A stretch of DNA of 64,000 nt from Bosea sp. NBC_00550 (GCF_026020075.1 NZ_CP102772.1:4554501-4618500); one strand, 5' to 3'; positions 10,690-20,582 are shown, counted from the stretch's first letter. The notes: generated by a model from the sequence alone, not told the origin. Numbers and translations: made by a program.

Positions 10690-13600
10690 TCACTCGCCCA
10701 TCGCGATCAGGCTGGCATTGCCGCCTGCTGCAGCGGTGTTGATCGTCACGGTCTGTTCGGTGGCGAAGCGCATCAGGTAATGCGGGCCGCCGGCCTTCGG
10801 GCCAGTGCCCGACAGGCCGTGGCCGCCGAAGGGCTGCACGCCGACCACGGCGCCGATGATGTTGCGGTTGACGTAGATATTGCCGGTCGAGAGGCGCTGC
10901 GTCACCCGCTCCACCGTCGTCTCGATGCGGGAATGCACGCCGAGCGTCAGCCCGTAGCCGGTCTCGTCGATCTGACCGATCACCTTGTCGAGTTCGCCAG
11001 CCTTCCAGCGCACGACATGCAGTATCGGGCCAAAATGCTCGGCGGTCAGGTCGCCGACGCGGTCGAGCCTGATCACATGCGGCGCGACATAGGTGCCGCC
11101 GAGATCGGGCGCCTGGCCGGCCCAGGCGACGCGGCCCTGCTGGCGCATGGCGGCGACATGGCCGTCGAGGCGCTGCTTGGCGGCGGCGTCGATCACCGGG
11201 CCGATATGGGTGTCGACCTTGCGGGGGTCGCCGAGCTTCAGCTCCTTGGTCGCGCCTTCGATCATCTCGATCATCTTGTCGGCGACATCCTCCTGCACGA
11301 CCAGCAGGCGCAACGCCGAGCAGCGCTGCCCGGCCGAGCGGAAGGCCGACATCACGACATCGTCCGCGACCTGTTCGGGCAGGGCGGTGGCGTCGACGAT
11401 CATGGCGTTGAGGCCGCCGGTCTCGGCGATCAGCGGCACGATCGGCCCGTCCTTGGCGGCGAGCGCCCGGTTGATGCCGCGCGCCGTCGCGGTCGAGCCG
11501 GTGAAGGCGACGCCGGCCACGTCCTTATGCGCGACCAGCGCCGCGCCGGCCTCGGTTCCGCCGGGCACGAGATGCAGCGCGCTCGCGGGAATGCCGGCCT
11601 CGTGCAGGATGCGGATGGCGACGGCCGCGATCAGCGGCGTCTGCGGCGCCGGCTTGGCGACGACGCTGTTGCCGGCGACCAGCGCGGCGACGACCTGGCC
11701 GGTGAAGATCGCGAGCGGGAAGTTCCAGGGCGCGATGCAGATGAAGGGGCCACGACCGCGCAGGATCAGCCGGTTCTCCTCGCCGGTCGGGCCGGGCAGG
11801 GCCGTCGGGGCGGCGAAATGGGTCTCGGCCTCGGCAGCGTAATAGCGGCAGAAATCGACGGTCTCGCGAATCTCGGAGATGGCGTCGTCGATGGTCTTGC
11901 CGGCTTCCGCCTGCAAGAGCGCGATCAGCAGGCCGCGGCGGGCCTCCAGCAGATCGGCGGCGTTGCGCAGAGCTGCGGCACGGATGCGGGCGGGGGTGGC
12001 GTTCCAGGCGGGGAAGCCGGCCTTCGCGGCGACGAGAGCTCGTTCGGCCGTCGCCGCGTCGGCTTCCGTCACCTTGCCGATCGGCTTGTTGTCGATCGGC
12101 GAGCGTACGTCGCGTACCGCGCCGGGCTGCGGCTTGCCGTCGATGATCGGCGCGGCATCGGGGAAGCTCTTCGCCGCCGCGATCTCCTTCACCAGGGCGT
12201 CCAGGCTCTCCTCATGGCCAAGCTCGGTGCCGGCCGAGTTCTTGCGCGAGGGTCCGTAGAGATCGGCCGGGAGCGGAATGCGGCGGTGACGCGCGGCGCT
12301 CGGCGTGCCGATGATGTCGGCCGGCGCCAGCAGGAGCTGCGAGACCGGCACGTCCGGGTCGCCGGAGGCGCTGACGAAGGAAGAATTGGCGCCGTTCTCG
12401 AGCAGGCGACGGACGAGATAGGCGAGCAGGTCCTGATGCCCGCCGACGGGGGCATAGGTGCGGCAGGCATAGCCCTCGTTCTCGCGCAGCAGCTTCTCGT
12501 AGAGCGCCTCACCCATGCCATGCAGGCGCTGGAACTCGAAGTTTTCGGTGTTGCCCGCCATTTCCGCGACAGCCGCGACGGTGAGTGCGTTGTGCGTGGC
12601 GAATTGCGGGATGATGCGCGGCCGCAGCTTCAGCAGCTGCGCGGCACAGGCCTCGTAGTTCAGATCCGTCATCGCCTTGCGGCTGAAGACCGGATAGTCG
12701 GGCAGGCCGCGCTCCTGGGCGCGCTTCAGCTCGGTGTCCCAATAGGCGCCCTTGACCAGGCGGACCATCATGCGCCGGTCATAGGCCTCGGCCAGCCGGC
12801 CGATATGGTCGATCACGGCCGAGGCGCGCTTCTGATAGGCCTGGATCGCGAGGCCGAAACCGTCCCAGCCGTCGAGCGAGGGATCGGCGAAGATTGCATC
12901 GATCACGTCGAGCGAAAGCTCGAGCCGGTCGGCCTCCTCGGCATCGATGGTGAAGTTGAGGTCGTAGCCCTTGGCCTGGCGGGCGAGCTCGATCACCTTC
13001 GGCACCAGCTCGGTCAGCACGCGCTCATGGCTCGTCGCCTCGTAGCGCGGATGCAGCGCCGAGAGCTTGACCGAGATGCCCGGCCGGTTCGGCAGCTTGT
13101 CGTTGCCGGCCGAGCGGCCGATGGCGTCGATCGCGGCGGCGTAGGAGGCGAAGTAGCGGTCGGCATCGGCCTGCGTGCGCGCGCCCTCGCCGAGCATGTC
13201 GAAGGAATAGCGATAGAGCTTGCCGGTGCCGGAGCCGGCGCGCTTCAGCGCTTCCTCGATCGTCTGGCCGAGCACGAAATGGTTGCCCATGACGCGCATC
13301 GCCTGGCGCGTGGCGGTGCGCACCGTCGGCACGCCCAGGCGCTTGGCGAGGCTGCTGACGATGCCCGTCGGGGTCTCGCCCGGCTGGATGACGCGCGCGG
13401 TGATACCGAGCGCCCAGGCCGAGGCCGAGACGAGGAAGGCGTCCGACTTCGATTCATGGTTGGCGAAATCGCCCTGGCCGAGCTTGTCCTCGATGAGGCG
13501 ATCGGCGGTGACGGAATCGGGCACGCGCAGCAGCGCTTCGGCCAGCACCATCAAAGCGAGGCCCTCCTTGGTGGAGAGCGAGTATTCGCGCAGCAATTCC

Positions 13601-13791
13601 TCGATGCCGCCCAGGCCGACCTTGCGGGTGCGGATCGCATCGATCAGGCCGGTCGCGCGCGCATCGATCCGAGCCTTGGCCGCGGGGTCGCGGCGGGCCG
13701 AGGCGAGCAGTCGGCCAGCGATGGCACCGTCATCCTCGGCGAAGGGGACGCGGAAAGACGGCACGGCGAAACGCGGGGCAGAGGCGGCCAT
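10690..13791 (-). CDS. putA: Bifunctional proline dehydrogenase / delta-1-pyrroline-5-carboxylate dehydrogenase
   Basis: PutA oxidises proline to glutamate in two steps: the FAD-dependent proline dehydrogenase barrel passes P5C to an NAD-dependent aldehyde dehydrogenase. The 1033-residue protein has the barrel in roughly the first half (FTIDAEEADRLELSLD, MVRLVKGAYWD, FATHN). The dehydrogenase domain shows APWNFPLAIF, LIAETGGLNAM and the catalytic Cys in SAGQRCSALR. The DNA-binding ribbon-helix-helix N-terminus of E. coli PutA is absent, so this is a minimal, non-regulatory PutA. It is divergent from an Lrp-type regulator. Confidence 0.96.
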   Translation of the reverse strand: MAASAPRFAVPSFRVPFAEDDGAIAGRLLASARRDPAAKARIDARATGLIDAIRTRKVGLGGIEELLREYSLSTKEGLALMVLAEALLRVPDSVTADRLIEDKLGQGDFANHESKSDAFLVSASAWALGITARVIQPGETPTGIVSSLAKRLGVPTVRTATRQAMRVMGNHFVLGQTIEEALKRAGSGTGKLYRYSFDMLGEGARTQADADRYFASYAAAIDAIGRSAGNDKLPNRPGISVKLSALHPRYEATSHERVLTELVPKVIELARQAKGYDLNFTIDAEEADRLELSLDVIDAIFADPSLDGWDGFGLAIQAYQKRASAVIDHIGRLAEAYDRRMMVRLVKGAYWDTELKRAQERGLPDYPVFSRKAMTDLNYEACAAQLLKLRPRIIPQFATHNALTVAAVAEMAGNTENFEFQRLHGMGEALYEKLLRENEGYACRTYAPVGGHQDLLAYLVRRLLENGANSSFVSASGDPDVPVSQLLLAPADIIGTPSAARHRRIPLPADLYGPSRKNSAGTELGHEESLDALVKEIAAAKSFPDAAPIIDGKPQPGAVRDVRSPIDNKPIGKVTEADAATAERALVAAKAGFPAWNATPARIRAAALRNAADLLEARRGLLIALLQAEAGKTIDDAISEIRETVDFCRYYAAEAETHFAAPTALPGPTGEENRLILRGRGPFICIAPWNFPLAIFTGQVVAALVAGNSVVAKPAPQTPLIAAVAIRILHEAGIPASALHLVPGGTEAGAALVAHKDVAGVAFTGSTATARGINRALAAKDGPIVPLIAETGGLNAMIVDATALPEQVADDVVMSAFRSAGQRCSALRLLVVQEDVADKMIEMIEGATKELKLGDPRKVDTHIGPVIDAAAKQRLDGHVAAMRQQGRVAWAGQAPDLGGTYVAPHVIRLDRVGDLTAEHFGPILHVVRWKAGELDKVIGQIDETGYGLTLGVHSRIETTVERVTQRLSTGNIYVNRNIIGAVVGVQPFGGHGLSGTGPKAGGPHYLMRFATEQTVTINTAAAGGNASLIAMGE

Positions 13792-13919
13792 GAAGGGCTC
13801 CGGATCTGTCAGACTGGATTATCTGAAGGATGAGGGATGATATCCCACATATCAATTGGCATTTACAACGCCATTCCCGTATCAATCTCTACAGAATGGC
13901 AATTCCATAGAGTTTCATC
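13792..13919. promoter_or_regulatory. putA-putR divergent control region
   Basis: This 128-bp spacer is AT-rich compared with its neighbours. It holds an inverted repeat ATGG (13896-13899)/CCAT (13905-13908) just before putR, plus related TTGGCATT and CGCCATT segments. Lrp-family proteins bind degenerate AT-rich palindromes, so these are candidate PutR sites controlling both genes. Confidence 0.45.
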
Positions 13920-14375
13920 ATGCTTGACAGGACCGATCGCCGTATCCTCGCGTTGCTCCAGGGCGACGGCCGCATCGCGGGCGTCGAGCTGGCCGAGAAG
14001 GTCGGGCTTTCGCCGACCGCCACGGGCGAGCGGCTGAAGCGGCTGACGCGCGACGGCTACATCACCGGCTATCGCGCCACGCTCGATCCGATGAAGCTCG
14101 GATTAAACCTCCTCGTCTTCGTCGAAGTCTATCTCGACAAGACGACACCGGACGCCTTCGAGCGCTTCGCCGCGGCGGTGAAGCGGGCGCCCGAGGTGCT
14201 GGAATGCCATATGGTGGCTGGTGGCTTCGACTATCTGGTCAAGACGCGCGTCGCCGACATGAATGCCTATCGCCGCTTCCTCGGAGAGGTGCTGCTGGCG
14301 CTCCCGGCCGTGCGCGAGACCCGGACCTATGCGGTGATGGAGGAGGTCAAGACGGACGGTGCCCTGCCATTGTGA
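13920..14375 (+). CDS. putR: Lrp/AsnC-family regulator of proline catabolism
   Basis: The 151-residue protein has an N-terminal AsnC helix-turn-helix (LDRTDRRILALLQGDGRI, VGLSPTATGERLKRL). It is followed by a RAM effector-binding domain (VFVEVYLDKTT, ECHMVAGGFDYLVKTRV). Divergent Lrp-type PutR proteins activate putA in response to proline in Agrobacterium, Rhodobacter and relatives. The arrangement here is the same. The following ABC-type binding protein is on the same strand but has its own Tat signal and probably its own start at 14482. Confidence 0.88.
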   Translation: MLDRTDRRILALLQGDGRIAGVELAEKVGLSPTATGERLKRLTRDGYITGYRATLDPMKLGLNLLVFVEVYLDKTTPDAFERFAAAVKRAPEVLECHMVAGGFDYLVKTRVADMNAYRRFLGEVLLALPAVRETRTYAVMEEVKTDGALPL

Positions 14376-14481
14376 CGCAAATGCCGCCGCGTTGACGCCA
14401 TTTCAACATCTTATGGTGTCAAGAAGCGTGGATGGCACGGATATGCCGTGCCGATGCCCGCAGGGCACTCAGAGGCCTGCC

Positions 14482-15540
14482 ATGCCGATCGCTCCGTCCC
14501 GTCCGTCCACTGACCTGTCGCGCCGTGCGCTCGGGCGGCTGGCGATGGGGGCCGCGATCGCCGCGACAAGCGGCGGCATGGCCGGAGCGCAAGGCAATGC
14601 GGCGATCCGCTTTGCCCTGGACGGGCGCTTCGATGGGCCGTCGGCGCCGTTTCTGATCGCGCAGGAGAAGGGCTATTTCGGTGCCGAGGGGCTCGACGTC
14701 ACGATCGAGCCGGGCACGGGCTCTCGCGCCATGCTGCAGCGCCTGGCGACAGGTGCGCAGGACGCCGGTTTCGGCGACGTCAATGCGCTCATCCGCTTCC
14801 GCGACGAGAACCCCAGTGCCGATCTCAAGGCGGTGATGATCGTCCACGACCGGCCGGGCTTCGCGATCGTCGGCCGCAAGAGCCGCGGTCTGACCGCAGA
14901 GCCGCCCAGCCTGGAGGGGCGCAAGATCGGTGCTGCCAGCGGCGATGCCGCGCTGGCGCAATGGCCGGTCTTCAAGAACCTCAACAAGATCGACGACAGC
15001 AAGATCAGGCTGGAAACCGTGGGCTACCCCGTGCGGGAGCCGATGCTGGCCTCCGGCGAGCTCGACGCCGCCCTCGGCTTCGGGCCCTCCTCCTATGTCG
15101 GCCTCAAGGCGCGCGGCGTGCCGGTCGACGACATCATCCTGATGGAGATGGCCGATCACGGCCTCCTGGCCTATGGCAGCGCCGTCATCGTCGCGGGCAA
15201 GCTCGCGGCGGAGAAGCCCGATGCCGTGCGCGGCCTCGTACGCGCCGTCACCCGCGGCTTCCGCGATGCCGTGGTCAATCCGGCCCTGGGCGGGCAATTG
15301 GTCCTGCGCCGCAATGAGGATGCACAGCCGGAGATCGAGCGCGAGAAGCTCGCCATGGTCATCGCGCAGAACGTGCTGACGCCTTATGTGCGCGTCCACG
15401 GCCTCGGCGGCATCGACCGGGAGCGCTGGTCGCGGGCGCTGGACCAGCTCGCGCTGGCAGGGAGCTTCCGCGACAAGGCACGGGCGGGCGATGCCTTCTC
15501 CGACGCCTTCCTGCCGCCGCCGGGCGAACGCATGTTCTGA
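14482..15540 (+). CDS. ABC-type periplasmic substrate-binding protein, NMT1/SsuA-like
   Basis: The 352-residue exported binding protein is of the nitrate/sulfonate/thiamine-precursor class. ATG 14482 gives a Tat-like leader with SRRALGRLAMGAAIAA before an AQG cleavage region. The fold-typical segments are FLIAQEKGYFGAEGLDV, GSRAMLQRLATGAQDAGFGD and LEGRKIGAASGDAA. An in-frame ATG at 14359 overlaps putR and lacks signal-peptide character. No permease or ATPase gene follows, so the transporter partner must be encoded elsewhere. The ligand is unknown. Confidence 0.82.
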   Translation: MPIAPSRPSTDLSRRALGRLAMGAAIAATSGGMAGAQGNAAIRFALDGRFDGPSAPFLIAQEKGYFGAEGLDVTIEPGTGSRAMLQRLATGAQDAGFGDVNALIRFRDENPSADLKAVMIVHDRPGFAIVGRKSRGLTAEPPSLEGRKIGAASGDAALAQWPVFKNLNKIDDSKIRLETVGYPVREPMLASGELDAALGFGPSSYVGLKARGVPVDDIILMEMADHGLLAYGSAVIVAGKLAAEKPDAVRGLVRAVTRGFRDAVVNPALGGQLVLRRNEDAQPEIEREKLAMVIAQNVLTPYVRVHGLGGIDRERWSRALDQLALAGSFRDKARAGDAFSDAFLPPPGERMF

Positions 15541-15634
15541 GCGCATCCTGACGCACGGAAAACTTGCGCGCGCGGCGGGGTGACAGCCGGGAGCCGCCTG
15601 CCTATCGTGCCGCGCCTCCCGCTGGACCCACATC

Positions 15635-17254
15635 TTGAAATTGCCAGACCTGTCCGACTATGCCGCGCTGCGCGACGCTTTCCGCTGGCGCATTCCGGAT
15701 CGCTACAACATCGCCGTCGACGTCTGCGACCGCTGGGCGGCAAGCGAGCCCGAGCGTCCGGCGATCATCGAGGTCTCGCAGGATTGGCTGGTGACGCCGG
15801 TCAGCTTCGGCTGGTTCCGCGAGCATTCGAACCGGCTCGCCAGCGCCCTGCGCGCACGCGGCGTCGGCCGTGGAGACCGCGTCGCGATCCTGCTGCCGCA
15901 GGGCCGGGCGGTCCTGGCGGCGCATCTCGCCGCCTACAAGCTCGGTGCCATCGCGGTGCCGCTGGCGGCGCTGTTCGGCGTCGATGCGCTGGCCTATAGG
16001 CTGGAGGATTCCGGCGCGAAGGTCGTCGTGACCAATGATGGAGGTCTCGCGAAGCTCAGCCAGATCGCGCAGCCCCTGCCGGAACTCTCTCTGCTGATCT
16101 CCACCGACCGAGCGGATGGGCGCGCGGAAGGCTTGGACGCGCTGCTTGCCGAAGGCAGCCCGGATTTCGTGCCCGCCGAGACGACGCCGGACGACCCGGC
16201 ACTGATGATCTATACCTCCGGCACGACGGGCAATCCGAAGGGCGCGCTGCATGGTCACCGCGTCCTGCCCGGCCATCTGCCGGGCGTGCAGATGCCGCAC
16301 GAGTTCATGCCGCGCCCGGGCGACCTCGCCTGGACGCCGGCCGACTGGGCCTGGGCCGGCGGATTGCTCAACATGCTGCTGCCGGCGCTGCATTTCGGTG
16401 TCGCCGTGGTCGCGCGGCCGGTGACGCGTTTCGAGCCGGAGGAGGCCTATCGCCTGATCCAGGATCTCGGCATCCGCAACGCCTTCGTGCCGCCGACCGC
16501 GCTCAGGATGCTGCGCGGCGCCGGCAATCCGCGCGGGCGTTACCAGCTGCATCTCCGCACGGTCGCGGCGGCCGGCGAGGCCCTCGGTGCCGAGACGCTG
16601 GCCTGGGGGCGGGAAGCGCTGGGCCTGACGATCAACGAGGCCTATGGCCAGACCGAATGCAATCTCGTGCTCGCATCGAGCGCCGCCATCGGCGTGAGCC
16701 GGCCGGGCTCGATCGGCAAGGCCGTCCCCGGCCACGAGGTCGCGATCATCCGGCCAGACGGCATCGTCTGCACTCCCGGCGAGGAGGGACAGATCGCGGT
16801 GCGCCGGCCCGACCCGGTGATGTTCCTCGAATACTGGCGCAACCCCGAGGCCACGGCGGCGAAGTTCATCGGCGACTGGATGATCACCGGTGACGAGGGC
16901 GTCCAGGATGAGGACGGCTATGTCCGCTTCATCGGCCGCGACGACGATGTCATCACCTCGTCGGGCTATCGGATCGGGCCAGGCGAGATCGAGGATTGCC
17001 TGCTGAGGCACCCGGCGGTCGCGCTGGCGGCGGTGGTCGGCAAGCCCGACGCGCTGCGCACCGAGATCGTCAAGGCCTTCGTCGTGCTGAAGCCTGGGCA
17101 GGGCGGGTCGCCGGCCCTGGTCTCGGAGCTTCAGAACTTCGTGCGCGCCCGCTTGTCGGCCCATGAATATCCGCGCGAGATCGCCTTCCTCGGCGAACTG
17201 CCGATGACGACGACCGGCAAGATCATCCGCCGTGTATTGCGGGCCGAGGCCTGA
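15635..17254 (+). CDS. Acyl-CoA synthetase (AMP-dependent, medium-chain/acetyl type)
   Basis: This adenylate-forming enzyme activates a carboxylic acid with ATP and CoA. The 539-residue protein has the P-loop-like motif YTSGTTGNPKGALHGH, the EAYGQTECN adenine-site motif, the TGDEG segment and a terminal TTGKIIRR carrying the catalytic Lys. The layout fits medium-chain acyl-CoA synthetases. The start is taken as TTG 15635 (MKLPDLSDYAALRDAF), because no ATG or GTG in frame precedes the conserved region. The 3' end overlaps the convergent GNAT-like gene by 32 bp. Confidence 0.88.
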   Translation: MKLPDLSDYAALRDAFRWRIPDRYNIAVDVCDRWAASEPERPAIIEVSQDWLVTPVSFGWFREHSNRLASALRARGVGRGDRVAILLPQGRAVLAAHLAAYKLGAIAVPLAALFGVDALAYRLEDSGAKVVVTNDGGLAKLSQIAQPLPELSLLISTDRADGRAEGLDALLAEGSPDFVPAETTPDDPALMIYTSGTTGNPKGALHGHRVLPGHLPGVQMPHEFMPRPGDLAWTPADWAWAGGLLNMLLPALHFGVAVVARPVTRFEPEEAYRLIQDLGIRNAFVPPTALRMLRGAGNPRGRYQLHLRTVAAAGEALGAETLAWGREALGLTINEAYGQTECNLVLASSAAIGVSRPGSIGKAVPGHEVAIIRPDGIVCTPGEEGQIAVRRPDPVMFLEYWRNPEATAAKFIGDWMITGDEGVQDEDGYVRFIGRDDDVITSSGYRIGPGEIEDCLLRHPAVALAAVVGKPDALRTEIVKAFVVLKPGQGGSPALVSELQNFVRARLSAHEYPREIAFLGELPMTTTGKIIRRVLRAEA

Positions 17255-18365
17255 ACAGCGACTGGCCGACCCGCCTGCTGATGCGGGCCGCCAGATCGGC
17301 CGGGGTGCCGGCGCGCCGATGGCTGAGGCGCAGCGTCGCGAAGCCGTCGCTTTTGGCTCCGAAAACCGGCAGGCCGCCAGCGAGCCGGATTTGCCGCGAC
17401 GGGGCTGTCTTGCGCATCATCGCCAGGAGCAGGGCCAGCGGCCGCGCCCGAGCCAACTCGTCCTCGTCGGCGGCCAGATAGAGCCAGCTCGCCGGAGACC
17501 GGCCGATCGTCAGCGCTGCCGCGATCGGTATTTCATCCAGCATCAGCAGCGCGATCCGGCAGAGCTTCTGGCGGCTGAGGCTGCGGCTCATGCTGCGCAG
17601 GAAGGCGGCCTCGCGAATGTCCTGCAGGGTCGCGCTGCCGGTCCGCCCACGCCGGCCCGAGGCTTCGAGCGCGAGCAGGATCTCGGCGGCGTCGCGCCGG
17701 CCGGCGAGCGTCGAGGGCTCTTCCAGACGCAGCGTTCCATGCGCCTCGAACGCGGCCCGGGCTTCTCGGAGGTTGGTCGGGGCCGTAAACTGCGCGTCCG
17801 GCCGGCCAAGGCTGTGCCAATCCGCCAAGAAGCCGTGCCTGCGGGCGAGGCCCGTGAGCGCCGCGGCGAACGGGCCGCCCGGGTCGATCGCGTGGAAGGT
17901 CAATCCGGCCGTCGGCCCCGCCTCACCGCGCCAGGCACGCAGCAGCGCCGACAGCGCCGGCGCCACGAAGGTGGCGTCGATCAGCGGCGTGCCGTTGAGC
18001 AGGCGCGGATCGGCGAATTCGTCGAGGGCCTCGGCCGCGAACAGACGCTGGCGCCTGCGAAAGGGCGCGAGGCCGATGAGCCGGCGCGGCTGGCCTCCGG
18101 GTCCGCCCTGCCAGAGAAGCATGAGCGCGACATCGCGGAACGAGACGAGATGCTGTGCCGCCGCCAGTGCAAATCCCGGATCGAGAAAAGGGTTGGGCTC
18201 GATGGCGCGGGTGGCGAGATCGGCCCATTCCCCGATGATGTCGGCACAGGAGCCGAGCGGGCGGATCTCGCAATGGACCGCCGTGCCGGGATGCAGTCGA
18301 GGCGGGCTCGATGCCGTGGTGGACATGGCGGCGCCCGTGCCCGCCAAGGCCATGATCTCGCTCAT
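17223..18365 (-). CDS. GNAT-like (CelD/BcsL-type) acetyltransferase family protein
   Basis: A protein of about 380 residues. Its pattern matches the GNAT_6/CelD group: WADLATRAIEPNPFLDPGFALAA near the N-terminus, and a C-terminal acyltransferase-like part with FLRSMSRSLSRQKLCRIALLML and AALTIGRSPASWLYLAADEDEL. Members often acylate envelope polysaccharides or peptidoglycan precursors, but the substrate here is unknown. ATG 18365 is favoured because GGGAGCAGG precedes it; ATG 18386 in the same frame is possible. Confidence 0.7.
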   Translation of the reverse strand: MSEIMALAGTGAAMSTTASSPPRLHPGTAVHCEIRPLGSCADIIGEWADLATRAIEPNPFLDPGFALAAAQHLVSFRDVALMLLWQGGPGGQPRRLIGLAPFRRRQRLFAAEALDEFADPRLLNGTPLIDATFVAPALSALLRAWRGEAGPTAGLTFHAIDPGGPFAAALTGLARRHGFLADWHSLGRPDAQFTAPTNLREARAAFEAHGTLRLEEPSTLAGRRDAAEILLALEASGRRGRTGSATLQDIREAAFLRSMSRSLSRQKLCRIALLMLDEIPIAAALTIGRSPASWLYLAADEDELARARPLALLLAMMRKTAPSRQIRLAGGLPVFGAKSDGFATLRLSHRRAGTPADLAARISRRVGQSLFRPRPAIHGG

Positions 18366-18478
18366 CCGATCCTGCTCCCGATGCATCGTTCCGGCGCATG
18401 GCTGTGCCGGATTGGCGAGAAACAGGCATGTGCCTCGCCGCGCGAGGGAACAGGTTCAAGAAGCGCGCCGCGGCGTTC

Positions 18479-19648
18479 TCAGTGGTGATGCGCCGTTTCG
18501 GCTTGCTCCGCCTGCTGGCCGAGGAAGGCGGACCAGAGGCGCTGCACGGTCTCCTCCTCGATATCCTTGACGATGAGGACGAGGCGCGAACGCCGGTCGG
18601 CATCGGGCCAGCCTTCGAGCTGGATGGGCGGGTGCAGGATCTGCTGCACGGCATGGACGAGCAGCGGACGGCCCGGCTGCTCGGCGAGATCGACGAGACC
18701 CTTGAGCCGCAGCAGCCGCGGTCCGTGGATCGAGCGCAGCAGCGTCCAGAACAGATCGAAGGTGCTTTGCGCGACGGGACGGTCGGCCGTCAGGGCGAAG
18801 GCGCGGATCGCCTCGTCGTGACGGTTGACGTCATGCGGGTCCTGCCCGTGGTGATGATGGTGGTCATGACCGTGATCGTGGCCATGATGGTCGTGGCCGT
18901 GATGGTGATGGTCGTGCCCGGATACCGTCGTTTCCGCCAGCCAGCGTCGCAGAGCCGCCGGCCGCCGCGCCAGATCGTAGAGGCTCGCGCCGACGAGGTC
19001 GCTCGCGGGCGCGTCGGGGAGCAGGATCTCGACGCCCGGGTTCAGCGCGCCCAGACGCCTGCGCAGCGCATCGGCCTCGGCCGGCGTCGCGATATCGGTC
19101 TTGGTCAGGACGAGGCGGTCGGCGGCGACGACCTGCCGGCGCGCCTCCTCATGCTCGTCGAGCGTCGCCATGCCGTTGACCGCATCGACGAGCGTGGCGA
19201 CGCCGTCCAGCCGGAAGCGCATGGCGAGATAGGGGTGGTTGATCAGCACGTTGAGGATCGGTGCGGGATCGGCGAGCCCGGTCGTCTCGATGACGACACG
19301 GCTGAAGGCTCCGATGCGGCCATTGTCGCGGCGGCGCAGCAGGTCCTCTAGCGTCACGATGAGGTCGTCGCGGATGGTGCAGCACAGGCAGCCGGATTCG
19401 AGGAGGATCATGTTCTCCTCGACGCCCTCGACCATCAGATGGTCGAGCCCGACCGCGCCGAACTCGTTGACGAGCACGACTGTGTCGGCGAGCGCCGGGT
19501 CCTTCAGGAGCCGGTTGAGCAGCGTCGTCTTGCCGGCGCCGAGGAAGCCGGTGAGCAGCATCAGCGGAACGGGGGCGGGGCGGGCGGGGGTGCCGGTCAT
19601 GGTCTGTCGTCCGGTCCGATGCATGGTCAAAGGTTGGATCGCCATCAT
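18479..19648 (-). CDS. CobW/ZNG-type G3E GTPase, putative zinc metallochaperone
   Basis: This G3E P-loop GTPase carries the Walker A motif GFLGAGKTT, the metal-binding ESGCLCCTI (CxCC) motif and the guanine-specificity motif TKTD. Between the GTPase and CobW C-terminal domains is a loop of some 20 His/Asp/Gly residues (HDHHHHGHDH type) that would bind zinc or a similar metal. That loop argues for zinc trafficking over cobalamin synthesis, and no cob genes are nearby. The start may be 19648 or the internal ATG 19600, which lies closer to the P-loop. It is a single gene with no visible Zur box. Confidence 0.88.
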   Translation of the reverse strand: MMAIQPLTMHRTGRQTMTGTPARPAPVPLMLLTGFLGAGKTTLLNRLLKDPALADTVVLVNEFGAVGLDHLMVEGVEENMILLESGCLCCTIRDDLIVTLEDLLRRRDNGRIGAFSRVVIETTGLADPAPILNVLINHPYLAMRFRLDGVATLVDAVNGMATLDEHEEARRQVVAADRLVLTKTDIATPAEADALRRRLGALNPGVEILLPDAPASDLVGASLYDLARRPAALRRWLAETTVSGHDHHHHGHDHHGHDHGHDHHHHHGQDPHDVNRHDEAIRAFALTADRPVAQSTFDLFWTLLRSIHGPRLLRLKGLVDLAEQPGRPLLVHAVQQILHPPIQLEGWPDADRRSRLVLIVKDIEEETVQRLWSAFLGQQAEQAETAHHH

Positions 19649-19678
19649 GCGTCCCGTGACGCAAGAGCGATGCGGCCT

Positions 19679-20575
19679 TCAGGCGGGCACGACGCTCCGC
19701 CTTGAATGTTCTAATATTACATTAGTGACCAGCGCCACGATGACAAGGGCGCCGCCGCCATACTGCAATGGCCCCAGCCGCTCGGCCAGGACGATGGCCG
19801 CGATGGCCACGGCGAAGACCGGCTCGGCGCAGAAGGCGAGGCCGGCCGGTCCCGGGGCGATCCGTGCAAGGGCGAGGATCTGCAGGACGAAGCCGATGAT
19901 GTAGCCGCCATAGGTGATGGCGATGGCGATCGGCGCGAGCAGGAAGGTCTGCGGCGGAAGCAGGCCGCCGGTGATTGCCAGGATCGCCAGCGTCACCGGC
20001 AGGATGACGACATGCGACCAGAACAGCTTTGGCAGCGTCGCGACCTGCGCGCAGCGGGCGGCGGCGAAGAACTGCGCGGTCGCGCTGAGGCTGGCGAGGA
20101 AGGCGAGGGCAAGCCCGCGCGGATCGAGCCCGTGCAGGTCGGGCCCGACGACCAGGGCGACACCGAGGAAGGCGACGAGCGCGACGGCGAGCCTGTCGGC
20201 CCGGAACGGCGCGGAGGTGAGGAGAGGCTCGGCCAGCACGATGAGGATCGGGAAGGTGTAGAACACCACGGCCGCGACCGAGACGGGCACGAAGCTGACC
20301 GAGGAGAGATAGGCGATGCCGACGAGCGCGGTGGCGAAGCCGAACAGCAGGACCGGCTGCCTTTCGCTGCGTGCGAGCCTGAGCGAGCCCCGCCACACCA
20401 GCGCCGTGCCGCCGACGAGGATCAGCATCAGCAGCACGCGATAGAAGACGAGCAGGGGGCCGCTGAGGCCGGCCTGTCCGGCGATCTGCGCGCTGACGAT
20501 ATTGGTGCCGAAGGCCGCGGCCGAGGCGAAGGCCAGCAGCAACCCGTTACGTTCGCTCGCCGGCCTTGTGTCCAA
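19679..20575 (-). CDS. EamA/DMT-family transporter
   Basis: The 298-residue inner-membrane protein has about ten hydrophobic segments in two EamA repeats (GLLLAFASAAAFGTN at the start of repeat 1, GLALAFLASLSATAQFFAA at the start of repeat 2). Members export amino acids or other metabolites, and the substrate is unknown. The start is a TTG at 20575, seven bases after the DD-carboxypeptidase gene, so the two are probably one operon. Confidence 0.85.
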   Translation of the reverse strand: MDTRPASERNGLLLAFASAAAFGTNIVSAQIAGQAGLSGPLLVFYRVLLMLILVGGTALVWRGSLRLARSERQPVLLFGFATALVGIAYLSSVSFVPVSVAAVVFYTFPILIVLAEPLLTSAPFRADRLAVALVAFLGVALVVGPDLHGLDPRGLALAFLASLSATAQFFAAARCAQVATLPKLFWSHVVILPVTLAILAITGGLLPPQTFLLAPIAIAITYGGYIIGFVLQILALARIAPGPAGLAFCAEPVFAVAIAAIVLAERLGPLQYGGGALVIVALVTNVILEHSRRSVVPA

Positions 20576-20582
20576 TCAGGCC

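Noticed and set aside
10780..13833. A 1017-codon frame opposite putA
   Set aside because: It is the antisense shadow of a high-GC gene; its product is Arg/Gly/Ala-rich with no domain, while putA has all active-site motifs.
14359..14481. Longer N-terminus of the NMT1-like binding protein
   Set aside because: It overlaps putR and would place 41 Cys-rich residues before the Tat leader, blocking export.
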